Positions 16,015 to 25,164 of a stretch of DNA of 64,000 nt are shown here, one piece after another. Made by a program: the position numbers and the translations under genes. Positions within the stretch are counted from its first letter, which is position 1, and every line of letters starts with the position of its first letter. The DNA lies in NCBI GenBank assembly GCA_963793335.1, contig CAWBZS010000009.1, positions 62,001 through 126,000 of the forward strand. Direction: 5' to 3'. The notes under the pieces were generated by a model. The model worked only from the letters and a program-made list of their open reading frames with translations, had not been told where the DNA came from and ran no database searches. Origin of the DNA: Sva-07 sp963793335. Lineage in GTDB: Bacteria > Actinomycetota > Acidimicrobiia > Acidimicrobiales > Ilumatobacteraceae.

Positions 16015-17703
16015 TCAATTCACTCCACGGCGGCCGACGGCGTCGATCACTGCGGCGTGAATCGCATCGTGGATCACCACGTTCCGTCGCCGTTCCGACC
16101 GGACACGAACCAGCCACGGACCTGGCAACTCGAGCTGCGCGATCAAGTCCGCCGTGGTCTGCACCGAGCGCGACGCCACTCCGTGGGCGGCAGCGAGCGC
16201 GACGATGTCCACACCGAGGGGCGTGCCGAACAACTGCTCGAATCGTTCGGGCGTCAGCGCCGACGCCTGCGGCAGGAACGAGAAGATGCCGCCACCGTCG
16301 TTGTCGACCACCACGATCCGCACGTCGGCGCCCCGCGAACCAAGTGCGATGAGCGCGTTGCTGTCGTGGACCGCTGCGAGGTCTCCGACCAACACCACGG
16401 ACGGACGCCCTGTGAGTCCGATCCCGAGTGCAGTCGAAATGACACCGTCGATGCCGTTGGCACCCCGATTCGCATGCGCTCGCGCCGACCGCCCTCCGAA
16501 CCATTCCAGGTCGCGCACCGGCATCGACGACGCCACGGTGAGCTGCGCTCCGGCCGGAAGATGCTCGGCAACCGTCCGAGCGACCAACGGTTCGGTGAGC
16601 TCGTCGAACTCCGCGAGCGTCGAAGCGATCACCGAGTCGGCCAGGCGGTCGGCATCCTCCCAGCTCGTTCTCCACGTGCTCGAGCGCTGCCGGTCTGCGT
16701 TCCGCGCCGCGCCGCGATCGACGGCGCTGAGGAGCTCGTCGATGGTGCACACGTCAGACACGTCGTGATCCGGATCGATCACCCCTGGTCCGCCCACTTG
16801 CAGCAGCGTCGCTCCTGCGATCGCAGCTTGATGCGTCCACTGTGCCAGCACCTTCGACGCTGCCGGCCGACCGATACGCACGATCACTGCCGGAAGGTGT
16901 TGTGTTGCGAACTCGCTGTTGCGCAACAGTGCATCTGCGGTGCTGATGACCCCCTCGACCTGCCGTATCCCCGACAACGGGTCGGCCACGATCGGCCAGC
17001 CTGTTTGCGCTCGCACGGCGACGACATCGTCCGGGCTCACCCCGCTTCGGCCGCCGACGACGATGATGCCACGCTCGACGTCGACGCCTGGCAATGACCT
17101 GGTGTCGACGAGGCCAGCGCCGGAGTCCCTGCCCGGAGCGGACGTTCGTCGGGCTGCGGGCAGATCGGCCGCGTTCCCGATCAGTGGCTCCCGGAAGGCC
17201 AGGTTCAGTTGTACCGGACCGCGGGAAGCGTGGCTCCAGGCATCGACGGCGAGGTCACGCCACGTCGACGATGTCGACTCCTCCGGCACCCCAGGGTCGG
17301 CGAACCAGCGAGCATGACGACCGAACAAGTCGAGCTGGTCGATCGTCTGCGGAGCGCCGACCCCGCGCAGCTCGTCGGGACGATCCGCGGTGAGCACCAC
17401 CATCGGAACCTCCGAGAGGCCTGCTTCGACCACCGCAGGGAAGAAGTTGGCCGCTGCCGTCCCGCTCGTACACAACAGCAGTGCGGGCACACCGCCGAGG
17501 CCCAGACCCAACGCAACGAAGGCCGCCGACCGCTCGTCGTGCACCACGTGGGTGCGGATCTCTGAACGTTCCACGATGGCGAGTGCCATCGGTGTGGAAC
17601 GTGAGCCCGGCGCGATGACCGCATGGGCGACACCGAGCGCCACCCACTCGTCGACGAGCGTTGCACAGTACGTGGCCTGGGTGTCCTGCGGCGCCAGAGT
17701 CAT
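16015..17703 (-). CDS. menD: SEPHCHC synthase
   Basis: This 562-aa thiamine-diphosphate enzyme condenses isochorismate with 2-oxoglutarate in menaquinone synthesis. Signature segments are VIAPGSRSTPMALA near the N-terminus, the catalytic-Glu region HDERSAAFVALG, TSGTAAANFFPAVVEA, and the C-terminal ThDP/Mg motif VVVDNDGGGIFSFLPQ. The start at 17703 was chosen because family similarity begins at MTLAPQDT and a TATCGT hexamer lies upstream; the frame stays open to further ATGs at 17739 and 17775. It converges on menF and diverges from the DsbA-family gene. Confidence 0.93.
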   Translation of the reverse strand: MTLAPQDTQATYCATLVDEWVALGVAHAVIAPGSRSTPMALAIVERSEIRTHVVHDERSAAFVALGLGLGGVPALLLCTSGTAAANFFPAVVEAGLSEVPMVVLTADRPDELRGVGAPQTIDQLDLFGRHARWFADPGVPEESTSSTWRDLAVDAWSHASRGPVQLNLAFREPLIGNAADLPAARRTSAPGRDSGAGLVDTRSLPGVDVERGIIVVGGRSGVSPDDVVAVRAQTGWPIVADPLSGIRQVEGVISTADALLRNSEFATQHLPAVIVRIGRPAASKVLAQWTHQAAIAGATLLQVGGPGVIDPDHDVSDVCTIDELLSAVDRGAARNADRQRSSTWRTSWEDADRLADSVIASTLAEFDELTEPLVARTVAEHLPAGAQLTVASSMPVRDLEWFGGRSARAHANRGANGIDGVISTALGIGLTGRPSVVLVGDLAAVHDSNALIALGSRGADVRIVVVDNDGGGIFSFLPQASALTPERFEQLFGTPLGVDIVALAAAHGVASRSVQTTADLIAQLELPGPWLVRVRSERRRNVVIHDAIHAAVIDAVGRRGVN

Positions 17704-17712
17704 GGACTCCAG

Positions 17713-17718
17713 ACGATA
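17713..17718 (-). promoter_or_regulatory. -10 hexamer TATCGT of menD
   Basis: The reverse strand reads TATCGT, 9 nt before the menD ATG. It lies only 6 bp from the -10 of the divergent dsbA-like gene. Confidence 0.5.
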
Positions 17719-17724
17719 GGCGCG

Positions 17725-17730
17725 TACCGT
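17725..17730 (+). promoter_or_regulatory. leaderless -10 hexamer TACCGT
   Basis: TACCGT ends 7 nt before the ATG at 17738 of the DsbA-family gene. Confidence 0.55.
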
Positions 17731-17737
17731 GGAAGTC

Positions 17738-18466
17738 ATGTCCGTCGACGATTCGCCATCAGCGCCGCCCGACAACCACCGTCCGGTCGTTCGCGTCGAA
17801 GTCTGGTCCGATGTCGTGTGTCCGTGGTGCTACATCGGCAAGCGCCGATTCGCCACGGGCCTGGATCAAGCCCGGGAACAGCTCGCCGCGTCCGACGTCG
17901 ACGTCGAGTTCGAGGTGACCTATCACCCGTTCCAGCTCGACCCGACGGCGGCCCCGGGCGCGTCCGGCCCGGTCGTCGACGCCTATGCGAAGAAATTCGG
18001 TGGCATCGAACGCGCCGAGGCCATCATCGCCAACGTCAGCGCCACCGCTGCAGAGGCCGGGCTCGACTTCGACATGGCCCGGGCGCTGAGAGCCAACACG
18101 CTGCTCGCTCATCGCTTGATCTGGTGGGCAGGGCAGCCCGGATCACCGGTACGCCAGGACGACATGAACGAGCGCCTGCTCAAGGCGTATTTCGTCGACG
18201 GTCTCCACATCGGTGACCCCGACGTGCTCGCCGAGTGCGCTTGCAGTATCGGCGCCGACCGAGCAGCCGTCGCTGCGTTCCTCGCGTCCGACACCGGACA
18301 GGCGGAGGTCGAGGCCGAACTCGCCCACGCGCACGACAACGGCATCACCGCGGTGCCGACCTACGTGATCGACGGGCGATGGGCGATTCCAGGAGCGCAA
18401 GAGCCGGAGACGTTCGCGCAGGTCCTCACCAAGATGGGCGCCCAGGCCGTGGCCGAACTGGGCTGA
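17738..18466 (+). CDS. DsbA family oxidoreductase, FrnE-like
   Basis: This 242-aa thioredoxin-fold protein has an active-site CPWC motif (Cys28 and Cys31 in SDVVCPWCYIGKRRF), a helical insertion, and the cis-Pro segment ITAVPTYVIDGRWAIPGAQ. There is no signal peptide, so it is cytoplasmic, like the FrnE/2-hydroxychromene-isomerase-related group rather than periplasmic DsbA. It probably handles disulfides or thiols in stress; the partner is unknown. It is divergent from menD and followed 14 bp later by the MenH-like gene. Confidence 0.88.
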   Translation: MSVDDSPSAPPDNHRPVVRVEVWSDVVCPWCYIGKRRFATGLDQAREQLAASDVDVEFEVTYHPFQLDPTAAPGASGPVVDAYAKKFGGIERAEAIIANVSATAAEAGLDFDMARALRANTLLAHRLIWWAGQPGSPVRQDDMNERLLKAYFVDGLHIGDPDVLAECACSIGADRAAVAAFLASDTGQAEVEAELAHAHDNGITAVPTYVIDGRWAIPGAQEPETFAQVLTKMGAQAVAELG

Positions 18467-18480
18467 GCGGGCACCAGCAG

Positions 18481-19236
18481 ATGGCGCAGCGCTTCGTCCT
18501 CGCTCACGGGTTCACGCAGACCGCACGATCGTGGGACACCATCACTGGGCTCCTCGATCCATCGAAGCCGGACATCGAGGTGGTGGCGGTCGACCTGCCG
18601 GGGCACGGGGATGCCGCTCCGCCGAACGACGTCGATCTCTGGTCGAGCGCCGACCGCCTGGTCAGCGCTGGGGGAATCGGGACGTACGTCGGGTACTCGA
18701 TGGGCGGCCGCGTGGCGCTCCACGCGGCGCTGGCACATCCCGACCAGGTGGAGCGCCTGGTCATCATCGGCGCCACCGCCGGCATCGACGACGATCATGA
18801 ACGTGCCGAACGACGCGGCGCCGACGACCGGCTTGCCGACCACATCGAAGCCGTTGGCGTCGACGTCTTCATCGACGAATGGCTTGCCAACCCCTTGTTC
18901 GCTGGTCTCACCGACGCCAGCGCCATGCGGAGCGATCGGTTGCGCAACACCGCAGCCGGACTGGCGGCCAGCCTGCGGGCGACCGGCACGGGCACCCAGG
19001 AACCCCTGTGGAATCGTCTCGGTGAGATCGGTGCGCCCGTGCTCGTGCTCGTTGGCGAGCACGACCACAAGTTCACCGCGGTCGGTCGTCGGCTCGCCGA
19101 TCGCCTGACAACCGCCTCGCTGGTGGTGGTGCCCGGTGCGGGCCACAGCGTGCACCTGGAACAGCCCGAGGCGACCGCTCGCGCGATCATGGATTTTTCG
19201 TTCATGCAGTCGGATCGTCCAGAAGACGATCGCTAG
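18481..19236 (+). CDS. MenH-like alpha/beta hydrolase
   Basis: This is a 251-aa alpha/beta hydrolase. It has the opening VLAHGFTQTARSW, the nucleophile motif VGYSMGGRVAL, an acid in LVLVGEHDHKF and the catalytic His in PGAGHSVHLEQPE. These spacings and the GFT(Q)T/GYSMGGR motifs are those of SHCHC synthase MenH, which would eliminate pyruvate in menaquinone synthesis. Placement next to menD and menF supports that, but MenH assignments from sequence are often uncertain, so a generic hydrolase remains possible. Its stop codon overlaps the -10 of purN. Confidence 0.75.
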   Translation: MAQRFVLAHGFTQTARSWDTITGLLDPSKPDIEVVAVDLPGHGDAAPPNDVDLWSSADRLVSAGGIGTYVGYSMGGRVALHAALAHPDQVERLVIIGATAGIDDDHERAERRGADDRLADHIEAVGVDVFIDEWLANPLFAGLTDASAMRSDRLRNTAAGLAASLRATGTGTQEPLWNRLGEIGAPVLVLVGEHDHKFTAVGRRLADRLTTASLVVVPGAGHSVHLEQPEATARAIMDFSFMQSDRPEDDR

Positions 19237-19239
19237 GTT
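19234..19239 (+). promoter_or_regulatory. leaderless -10 hexamer TAGGTT
   Basis: TAGGTT overlaps the preceding stop codon and ends 6 nt before the purN ATG. Confidence 0.55.
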
Positions 19240-19245
19240 CGACGC

Positions 19246-19878
19246 ATGGGAACCACACCCGACCGACCGAAGCGGTTGGTGGTGCTCGTCTCCGGATCCG
19301 GCTCGAACCTGCAGGCGGTGATCGATGCGTGCGCCGATGGCTCCCTGCCCGCCGAGGTCGTGGCCGTGGTGTCCAATCGGCCCGATGTCTTCGCACTGCA
19401 ACGTGCCGATGCCGCCGGCGTGCCGGCGGTCCACGTGGGTCGACATCCTGGCGAGGAACGTGGGGACTACGACGCCCGCCTCGCCGACGTCGTGGCCGGC
19501 TTCGACCCGGATCTCGTCGTGCTGGCCGGCTGGATGCGAATCCTCACCATGAGCTTCCTCGGTTGGTTCCCCAACCGAGTGGTCAACCTGCATCCGGCGC
19601 TACCAGGGGAACTCCCCGGTACCCGCGCCATCGAACGAGCCTGGGACGAGGCGCTCAGCGGCGGGCGCACCGCAACCGGTGTGATGATCCACCTCGTCCC
19701 CGACGAGGGCGTCGATGATGGTCCGGTCCTCGCCACCGCCACCGTCGACATCGACGTTGCTGCAGGGTTCGACGCGTTCGCCGAGCAGATGCACGCAGCC
19801 GAACACCAACTCCTGGTCGCCGCGCTCGGCGATCTCTGCACCGCTGTCCCGCGCCCCAACACGGAGGTTCCCGCATGA
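19246..19878 (+). CDS. purN: phosphoribosylglycinamide formyltransferase
   Basis: This 210-aa enzyme transfers a formyl group from 10-formyltetrahydrofolate to GAR in purine synthesis. It shows the phosphate-binding VLVSGSGSNLQAV near the start, LAGWMRIL, the catalytic VVNLHPALPG (Asn114, His116) and the conserved acid in VPDEGVDDGPV (Asp157/158). Its stop overlaps guaB by 4 nt (ATGA), so two purine enzymes are coupled; purH, which often follows purN, is absent here. Confidence 0.94.
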   Translation: MGTTPDRPKRLVVLVSGSGSNLQAVIDACADGSLPAEVVAVVSNRPDVFALQRADAAGVPAVHVGRHPGEERGDYDARLADVVAGFDPDLVVLAGWMRILTMSFLGWFPNRVVNLHPALPGELPGTRAIERAWDEALSGGRTATGVMIHLVPDEGVDDGPVLATATVDIDVAAGFDAFAEQMHAAEHQLLVAALGDLCTAVPRPNTEVPA

Positions 19879-21398
19879 GCGATCCCATTCGCACCAGCCC
19901 CAACGACGAGTTCTTCGACCGGTTCGAGGCGCTCACCTTCGACGACGTCGTCGTCGTGCCGGGCTACTCCGAAACACTCCCGGATGCCGTCGACACCACC
20001 GCAACCTTTGCAGCCGACATCGACCTGGCGGTTCCCCTCGTCTCGGCGGCGATGGACAAGGTGACCGAGGGTCGAATGGCCGTCGCGATGGCTCGACACG
20101 GAGGCATCGGTGTGATCCACCGCAACATGTCGATCGCCGATCAGGCTGCCGAGGTGCAGAAGGTCAAACGGTCACAGTCCGGCATGATCACCGACCCGGT
20201 CACACTGCCACCATCGGCGCTCCTCCAGGATGCCGAGGACCTGATGCATCAGTTCAAGTTCTCCGGTGTCCCGATCACCGACCCGGACGGTCGTCTGGTC
20301 GGCATCTTGACCAACCGCGACATCCGCTTCTGCGAGGGGGCCGACTTCGCTCGCCCGGTCACCGAGTTCATGACCGCCGACAGCCTGATCACCGCCGAGG
20401 TCGGCACCTCGCTCGACCAGGCCAAGGCAATTCTTCAGCAGCACCGAATCGAGAAGCTCCCCCTCGTCGACTCCGCAGGTCGGCTGGCGGGCCTGATCAC
20501 CGTCAAGGACATCCAGAAGCGCCTCGACTTCCCCAACGCGTCGCGAGACCCAGGCGGACGGCTCCGGTGTGCTGCTGCAGTCGGCGTCGGCGACGACGTG
20601 GAGGCACGCGTCGAGGCACTGGTGGCGATGGGCGTCGATGCGGTGTCGATCGACACCGCCCACGGTCACTCTGCCAATGTCGTCAAGACCATCGAGCGCA
20701 TCAAGGGCTCCTGGCCCGATCTCCCGGTGACCGCCGGCAACGTGGTCACCGAGGACGGCGTCGAAACGCTCGCACGAGCAGGAGCCGATGCGGTGAAGGT
20801 CGGCGTCGGTGCGGGGTCGATCTGCACGACCCGCGTCGTGTCCGGCGCCGGAATGCCGCAGCTGTCGGCTGTCTGGTTCGCCGCCAAGCGCGGCCGTGAA
20901 CTCGGTATCCCAGTGATCGCCGATGGTGGCATCACGTTCTCGGGCGACATCGTCAAGGCGATCGTTGCCGGAGCGTCGACGGTGATGCTCGGATCGCTGC
21001 TCGCCGGCACCGAAGAGAGCCCGGGCGACATGGAACTGTTCGAGGGGCGTCGCTACAAGAGCTACCGAGGCATGGGATCGATGGGTGCCATGACCGGCGA
21101 CAGCCAGGACCGATATGCAACCGGTCAGTCGTCCCCGGGCGAGACCGCCGTGGGAGCCGGCTCGAACAAGCTGGTTCCCGAAGGCATCGAAGGGCGCGTG
21201 CCATATGCCGGCGCACTCGGCGAGGTCACCTATCAGCTCGTCGGTGGACTGCGTTCGGGGATGGGCTACGCCGGCGCCGCGACCCTCGAGGCACTGCGCG
21301 GCGCCCGCCTGATGCGCGTCACCACCGCCGGGCGCGAAGAGAGCCACCCACACGACGTCACGATCACGAAGGAAGCCCCGAACTACCAGCGCTCCTGA
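19875..21398 (+). CDS. guaB: IMP dehydrogenase
   Basis: This 507-aa enzyme oxidises IMP to XMP, the committed step to guanine nucleotides. The catalytic TIM barrel starts with FDDVVVVPGYSE, carries two inserted CBS domains (about 105-225), the active-site loop GAGSICTTRVVSG with the catalytic Cys near 317, DGGITFSGDIVKA, the GSMGAMTG segment and the RYATGQSS flap. Length and motif order are normal for the family. It starts inside the purN stop codon. Confidence 0.95.
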   Translation: MSDPIRTSPNDEFFDRFEALTFDDVVVVPGYSETLPDAVDTTATFAADIDLAVPLVSAAMDKVTEGRMAVAMARHGGIGVIHRNMSIADQAAEVQKVKRSQSGMITDPVTLPPSALLQDAEDLMHQFKFSGVPITDPDGRLVGILTNRDIRFCEGADFARPVTEFMTADSLITAEVGTSLDQAKAILQQHRIEKLPLVDSAGRLAGLITVKDIQKRLDFPNASRDPGGRLRCAAAVGVGDDVEARVEALVAMGVDAVSIDTAHGHSANVVKTIERIKGSWPDLPVTAGNVVTEDGVETLARAGADAVKVGVGAGSICTTRVVSGAGMPQLSAVWFAAKRGRELGIPVIADGGITFSGDIVKAIVAGASTVMLGSLLAGTEESPGDMELFEGRRYKSYRGMGSMGAMTGDSQDRYATGQSSPGETAVGAGSNKLVPEGIEGRVPYAGALGEVTYQLVGGLRSGMGYAGAATLEALRGARLMRVTTAGREESHPHDVTITKEAPNYQRS

Positions 21399-21420
21399 CT
21401 GCGACACCCGACAAATGCGC

Positions 21421-21434
21421 GCGCCCAAGGGCGC
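21421..21434 (+). terminator. possible terminator hairpin after guaB
   Basis: GCGCCCAAGGGCGC, 22 bp after the guaB stop and in the gap before a convergent gene, can fold into a short G-C hairpin with a CAAG loop. No U-tract is present. Confidence 0.35.
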
Positions 21435-21466
21435 CCAGCGCACGATGCTGCGCACAGTACGGGCTG

Positions 21467-22240
21467 TCAGATGTCGAGGTGAGAGTGGTCGGGAACGACG
21501 ACCGGATACCCGTCGTGGATCCATGCACGCATGCCGCCAACGAGATCGCTCACGTCGCCGAATCCGAGGTCGAGCAACGACACCGCAGCCAGCGACGAGC
21601 TGTAGCCGCCGTTGCAGATCACCACGAGTGGTTGGTCGAATGACACCACGGCCTCGTGGCGGTAGCCGTTGGCGGGATCGAGATGCCACTCGAGCAGCGT
21701 CCTCGGCACGTGGATCGAGCCCGCGATCGCACCGAAGCGCTGACGGTCGACCGACGTCCGGGTATCGACCACCGTCGGCGCGTTCGCTCCCGTGAGCCGA
21801 ACCGCGAGTTCGTCCGCGGTCGTACGGGTCAGGCGCGATCGGGCCTCGAACACGATGTCGTGAATCGTGCGGCGGTCCGGACGCTCGGCGACCACGATTC
21901 GCTCCCCGTCCAGCGCAGCCTCGGTCACCGCCGCGAGATCGAAACGCTCCAACCAGCCGTCGTCAGACCCGCCAACGAGTGCGATCCGGCCGCCCGGCAG
22001 GAGGTGCTGCGCCGCACAGTGGACGACGGCGGCGGTGTCGATGTCGCCGATGGGCTCGATCACCACCAGCGGGTAGCGACGCTCGAGCTGCACGCTCGGC
22101 CAATCCCCCACCACGATGTCGGCGGCCGCTCCGCCGGCCACCAGCATCTCGGTCACCGTCCACCGACCCGTTCCCAGCACGAGTACCGGGGCGCCGTCGG
22201 CACTCCCGGCCAGCAGACGCTGAATCGGCACGTCGGGCAT
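21467..22240 (-). CDS. two-domain protein with C-terminal rhodanese domain
   Basis: The last 110 or so residues of this 257-aa protein form a rhodanese-like domain: VVDTRTSVDRQRFGAIAGSIHV and the active-site loop VICNGGYSSSLAA with Cys209, as in single-domain sulfurtransferases. The N-terminal half is less clear: VLVLGTG, then LLPGGRIALVGG, which resembles the end of a SAM-methyltransferase fold, perhaps degenerate. The role may be sulfur transfer or a regulatory use of the fold. The ATG at 22240 was chosen by a TACAGT hexamer 6 nt upstream; the frame remains open further upstream without similarity. Confidence 0.75.
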   Translation of the reverse strand: MPDVPIQRLLAGSADGAPVLVLGTGRWTVTEMLVAGGAAADIVVGDWPSVQLERRYPLVVIEPIGDIDTAAVVHCAAQHLLPGGRIALVGGSDDGWLERFDLAAVTEAALDGERIVVAERPDRRTIHDIVFEARSRLTRTTADELAVRLTGANAPTVVDTRTSVDRQRFGAIAGSIHVPRTLLEWHLDPANGYRHEAVVSFDQPLVVICNGGYSSSLAAVSLLDLGFGDVSDLVGGMRAWIHDGYPVVVPDHSHLDI

Positions 22241-22246
22241 CCCTGC

Positions 22247-22252
22247 ACTGTA
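22247..22252 (-). promoter_or_regulatory. leaderless -10 hexamer TACAGT
   Basis: The reverse strand reads TACAGT, ending 6 nt before the ATG of the rhodanese-domain gene. Confidence 0.5.
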
Positions 22253-22349
22253 GAGACGCCGCCACACCACCGAGGGGCCGACCTGGAAATCCCCGGTGAC
22301 CAAATGAGAAACTCGCTGCGACCTGGGAACGGCCGCCCAACGCCTCTGG

Positions 22350-22355
22350 TTGAGT
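22350..22355 (+). promoter_or_regulatory. -10-like hexamer TTGAGT
   Basis: TTGAGT ends 7 nt before the ATG at 22363. The same hexamer precedes the LmbE-family gene at 35641 with 8-nt spacing. Confidence 0.35.
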
Positions 22356-22362
22356 CCACTCG

Positions 22363-22974
22363 ATGCTCGACGGCCCACTGCGACCCACGAAGGACCGTGT
22401 GTTGGGTCCGCTCGCCCGGGGCCCGATGCGAACGGTTCCCCCACTGGCACTCAGCTCGGCAGGGTTGCTGGCCGCGCTCGGAGCGGCAGCCGCGGCGTGG
22501 CAGGCGCTCCCGCTCCTCGCCGTGGCGCTCTGGTTGCTCAGCCGACTCGCCGACGGCCTCGACGGAACCGTCGCCCGGCAACAAGGCAGCGCGAGCGATC
22601 ACGGCGGCCTCGTCGACATCGTGGTCGACACGATCGGCTACGCCGCCGTCCCGATCGGGGTCGCTGCCGGACTCGACACCCGCACGGCGTGGATCGTCGT
22701 GGCCGTCCTGCTGGCCACCTTCTACGTCAATGCGGTCTCGTGGACCTACACCGCGGCCCTGCTCGAGAAACGAGCCCACGGGGCCATCGCACGCGGTGCC
22801 TCGACGAGCACGGTGATGCCTCGCGGATTGGTCGAGGGCACCGAAACGATCATCTTCTTCACGGTTGCGCTGGCGTGGAGTTCGGCCGCACCGGTGGTGT
22901 TCTCCGTCATGGCGGCGGCGGTCGCCCTCACCATCGTCGAACGACTGTGGTGGGCCCGGAAGGCGCTGGCGTGA
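22363..22974 (+). CDS. CDP-alcohol phosphatidyltransferase family membrane protein
   Basis: This 203-aa integral membrane enzyme carries a full CDP-alcohol phosphotransferase signature, DGX2ARX8GX3DX3D, read here from DGTVARQQ to VDIVVD (about 65-87). Such enzymes join a CDP-activated lipid or alcohol to a second alcohol in phospholipid head-group synthesis. Five to six hydrophobic segments follow. The acceptor is unknown. Its stop overlaps the next gene by 4 nt (GTGA), so it opens a coupled three-gene unit with TVP38 and a flavin reductase. Confidence 0.85.
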   Translation: MLDGPLRPTKDRVLGPLARGPMRTVPPLALSSAGLLAALGAAAAAWQALPLLAVALWLLSRLADGLDGTVARQQGSASDHGGLVDIVVDTIGYAAVPIGVAAGLDTRTAWIVVAVLLATFYVNAVSWTYTAALLEKRAHGAIARGASTSTVMPRGLVEGTETIIFFTVALAWSSAAPVVFSVMAAAVALTIVERLWWARKALA

Positions 22975-23717
22975 CCGCCCCCGTTGAGATCGACGCCGCC
23001 CAGCCCCGGGCGATCACCTGGATACAGCGCAGCGTCATCGCAGCCATCTGGGTTGGAGCGATCATCAGCTGGCAGGTGTATCAATCGTCGAACGACCTGT
23101 CGACGACCGAGACCGCCCAACGGTTCATCGACACCGTCGGCAGCGCTTGGTGGGGGGTGTTCGCCTACATCCTCGTCTACCTGGCCCGTCCAATCGTGTT
23201 GTTCCCGGCGTCGATCCTCACCATCGTCGGCGGGGTCCTGTTCGGTCCGGTGCTCGGCGTGATCGTCGTCGTCGTCGCCGCCAACGCATCGGCGATGCTC
23301 GCATACGGCGTCGGTCGGCTCCTCGGGCGGACCCCAGGGGCCGACGAGACCGAGCCGGATGCCGAGGAGCTGTCCTTCGCCAAGCGGTGGTCGAACCGGA
23401 TGCGCAACAACAGCTTCGAGACCGTCCTGATCATGCGGTTGCTGTTCCTGCCCTACGACCTCGTCAACTACCTCTCCGGCGTGCTCCGTCTCCGGTGGCT
23501 CCCGTTTCTGCTGGCCACCGCACTCGGGTCACTCCCCGGCACCGTGTCGTTCGTCCTGCTCGGGGCATCGCTCGACCGCATCGACGACGGCCTCGGCGGG
23601 ATCGATGCGACCACGCTGGTCGCCAGCATCTTCATCTTCGCCGTGAGCCTGCTGATCGCCCGCCTGCTGCGCAAGCGCCAACCCGACCCATCACCTGCCG
23701 AAGGATTCACGCCATGA
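22971..23717 (+). CDS. TVP38/TMEM64 (DedA-like) family membrane protein
   Basis: This 248-aa multi-spanning protein has the conserved core of the VTT/SNARE-associated family: ARPIVLFPASILTIVGGVLFGP, then ANASAMLAYGVGRLLG, RLLFLPYDLVNYLSG and ALGSLPGTVSFVLLGAS. Relatives of this fold are lipid scramblases or undecaprenyl-phosphate flippases, so lipid movement across the membrane is plausible. Both ends are coupled to neighbours: GTGA with the CDP-alcohol transferase, and ATGA with the flavoprotein. Confidence 0.88.
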   Translation: MTAPVEIDAAQPRAITWIQRSVIAAIWVGAIISWQVYQSSNDLSTTETAQRFIDTVGSAWWGVFAYILVYLARPIVLFPASILTIVGGVLFGPVLGVIVVVVAANASAMLAYGVGRLLGRTPGADETEPDAEELSFAKRWSNRMRNNSFETVLIMRLLFLPYDLVNYLSGVLRLRWLPFLLATALGSLPGTVSFVLLGASLDRIDDGLGGIDATTLVASIFIFAVSLLIARLLRKRQPDPSPAEGFTP

Positions 23718-25141
23718 TCGGACACGACCCCAACCGCATCTACCGAGCAGCCGTGATCGGCGCTGGCTCCGGCGGCCTGACGGCGGCGATCGGGCTGGCC
23801 GGATTCGGCCACGACGTGGTGCTGATCGAACGTGACCGTGTGGGCGGCGACTGCACCAACGTCGGATGCATTCCCTCGAAGGCGCTCCTGCACGCCGCTC
23901 GCACCGGCATCGCCGACCCGCTCGGGTGGACTCGCGCCAAGCGTGACGAGTTGGCCGTCCGAGAGGACCACGAGATGGCCGAGCACCGCCACATCCACCT
24001 CGTCCGCGGGTGGGCACGACTGACTGGGCAACGTGACCCCCACGTCGTCGCCGTGACCGGCCCCGATGGCACGGTCAGCGAGGTGCGCGCCGACCACGTC
24101 GTCGTCGCCGGCGGCTCGACGCCGGTCTCGATCGACATCGACGGCCTCGACCCGACCCGCGTCCTGACCAACGACGCACTGTTCGAACTCCCTGATCCCC
24201 CGGCGTCGCTCGTCATCGTGGGTGGCGGGCCGATCGCGATCGAGATGGCCACTGCGTTCGCTGCGCTGGGCACCCGCGTCGACATCGTCGAACTGCGGGA
24301 TCGTCTGCTCTCGACCGAGGACCCGCTGATCACCGAGGTCGTCGAACGGTCGCTCACGGCCCGGGGCGTTGACCTCCATCTCGCCACAACGATCGAACGG
24401 GTGACCGGGTCGACAGCCCGCCTGGCGGACGGTACGACGATCGACGGGGTCGACCGTGTGCTCATGGCGGTGGGTCGCCTCCCGCGCCTCGACGGCCTTG
24501 GCCTCGATGTGGCCGGCGTCGCCACGGATCGGATCGGCGTCGTGACCGACGACTGGGGGCGTACCTCGGTCGACGGGATCTGGGCGGTGGGCGACATCAC
24601 CGGCCGGACGCTGACCACCCACGGGGCGAATGCGGTCGGTCGGCGGGTCGTGCGGGCGGTTGCACTGCCCACACTGCCGAAGACCGGTCGGCTGCGCGCC
24701 GTCCCGAACGCGGTGTACGGCGACCCCGAGGTGGCCTCGGTCGGGATGAGCCTCGCAGCCGTTGCCGCACTCCCCGAGCGATCGCGGCGCCGCATCGTCG
24801 TCGACCACGCCGACGTCGACCGGGGCTACACCGACGACATCGCCGATGGGCGCCTCGTCGTCGACGTCGAGCGCTACACCGGCAAGATCATGCGAGCGGC
24901 GATCGTCGGACCGGGAGCGAGCGACCTCATCGGCATGTTCACGATCTCGATCGATCAGGGCATCGGGCTCCGCAAGCTGTTCGGCACCGTGCACCCGTAC
25001 CCCTCGCACGCGGAGATCGTCCGCCAGGCCGCCGACGAGTTCGCCCGGGTCACCTACCCGTCACTCCCCCGGGAATGGGTCGCCATGTCCCGTGGGCGGC
25101 TGGCACGGAGCAGGCGCAGCCGTCGCAACCGCGTGCGGTGA
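23714..25141 (+). CDS. FAD-dependent pyridine nucleotide-disulfide oxidoreductase (mercuric reductase-like)
   Basis: This 475-aa flavoenzyme has the N-terminal FAD motif VIGAGSGG, the redox-active pair GGDCTNVGCIPSKAL (Cys47, Cys52), an NAD(P)-binding GGGPIAIEMA, the second FAD motif WAVGDITG, and the C-terminal interface with HPYPSHAE holding the active-site His. It belongs to the mercuric reductase/dihydrolipoamide dehydrogenase group, but lacks the N-terminal heavy-metal domain and the C-terminal Cys pair of MerA. Translational coupling to a TVP38 protein recurs in other bacteria (from memory); its substrate is unknown. Confidence 0.88.
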   Translation: MIGHDPNRIYRAAVIGAGSGGLTAAIGLAGFGHDVVLIERDRVGGDCTNVGCIPSKALLHAARTGIADPLGWTRAKRDELAVREDHEMAEHRHIHLVRGWARLTGQRDPHVVAVTGPDGTVSEVRADHVVVAGGSTPVSIDIDGLDPTRVLTNDALFELPDPPASLVIVGGGPIAIEMATAFAALGTRVDIVELRDRLLSTEDPLITEVVERSLTARGVDLHLATTIERVTGSTARLADGTTIDGVDRVLMAVGRLPRLDGLGLDVAGVATDRIGVVTDDWGRTSVDGIWAVGDITGRTLTTHGANAVGRRVVRAVALPTLPKTGRLRAVPNAVYGDPEVASVGMSLAAVAALPERSRRRIVVDHADVDRGYTDDIADGRLVVDVERYTGKIMRAAIVGPGASDLIGMFTISIDQGIGLRKLFGTVHPYPSHAEIVRQAADEFARVTYPSLPREWVAMSRGRLARSRRSRRNRVR

Positions 25142-25164
25142 CCAGCCCATTCTGCTCGATCGGA

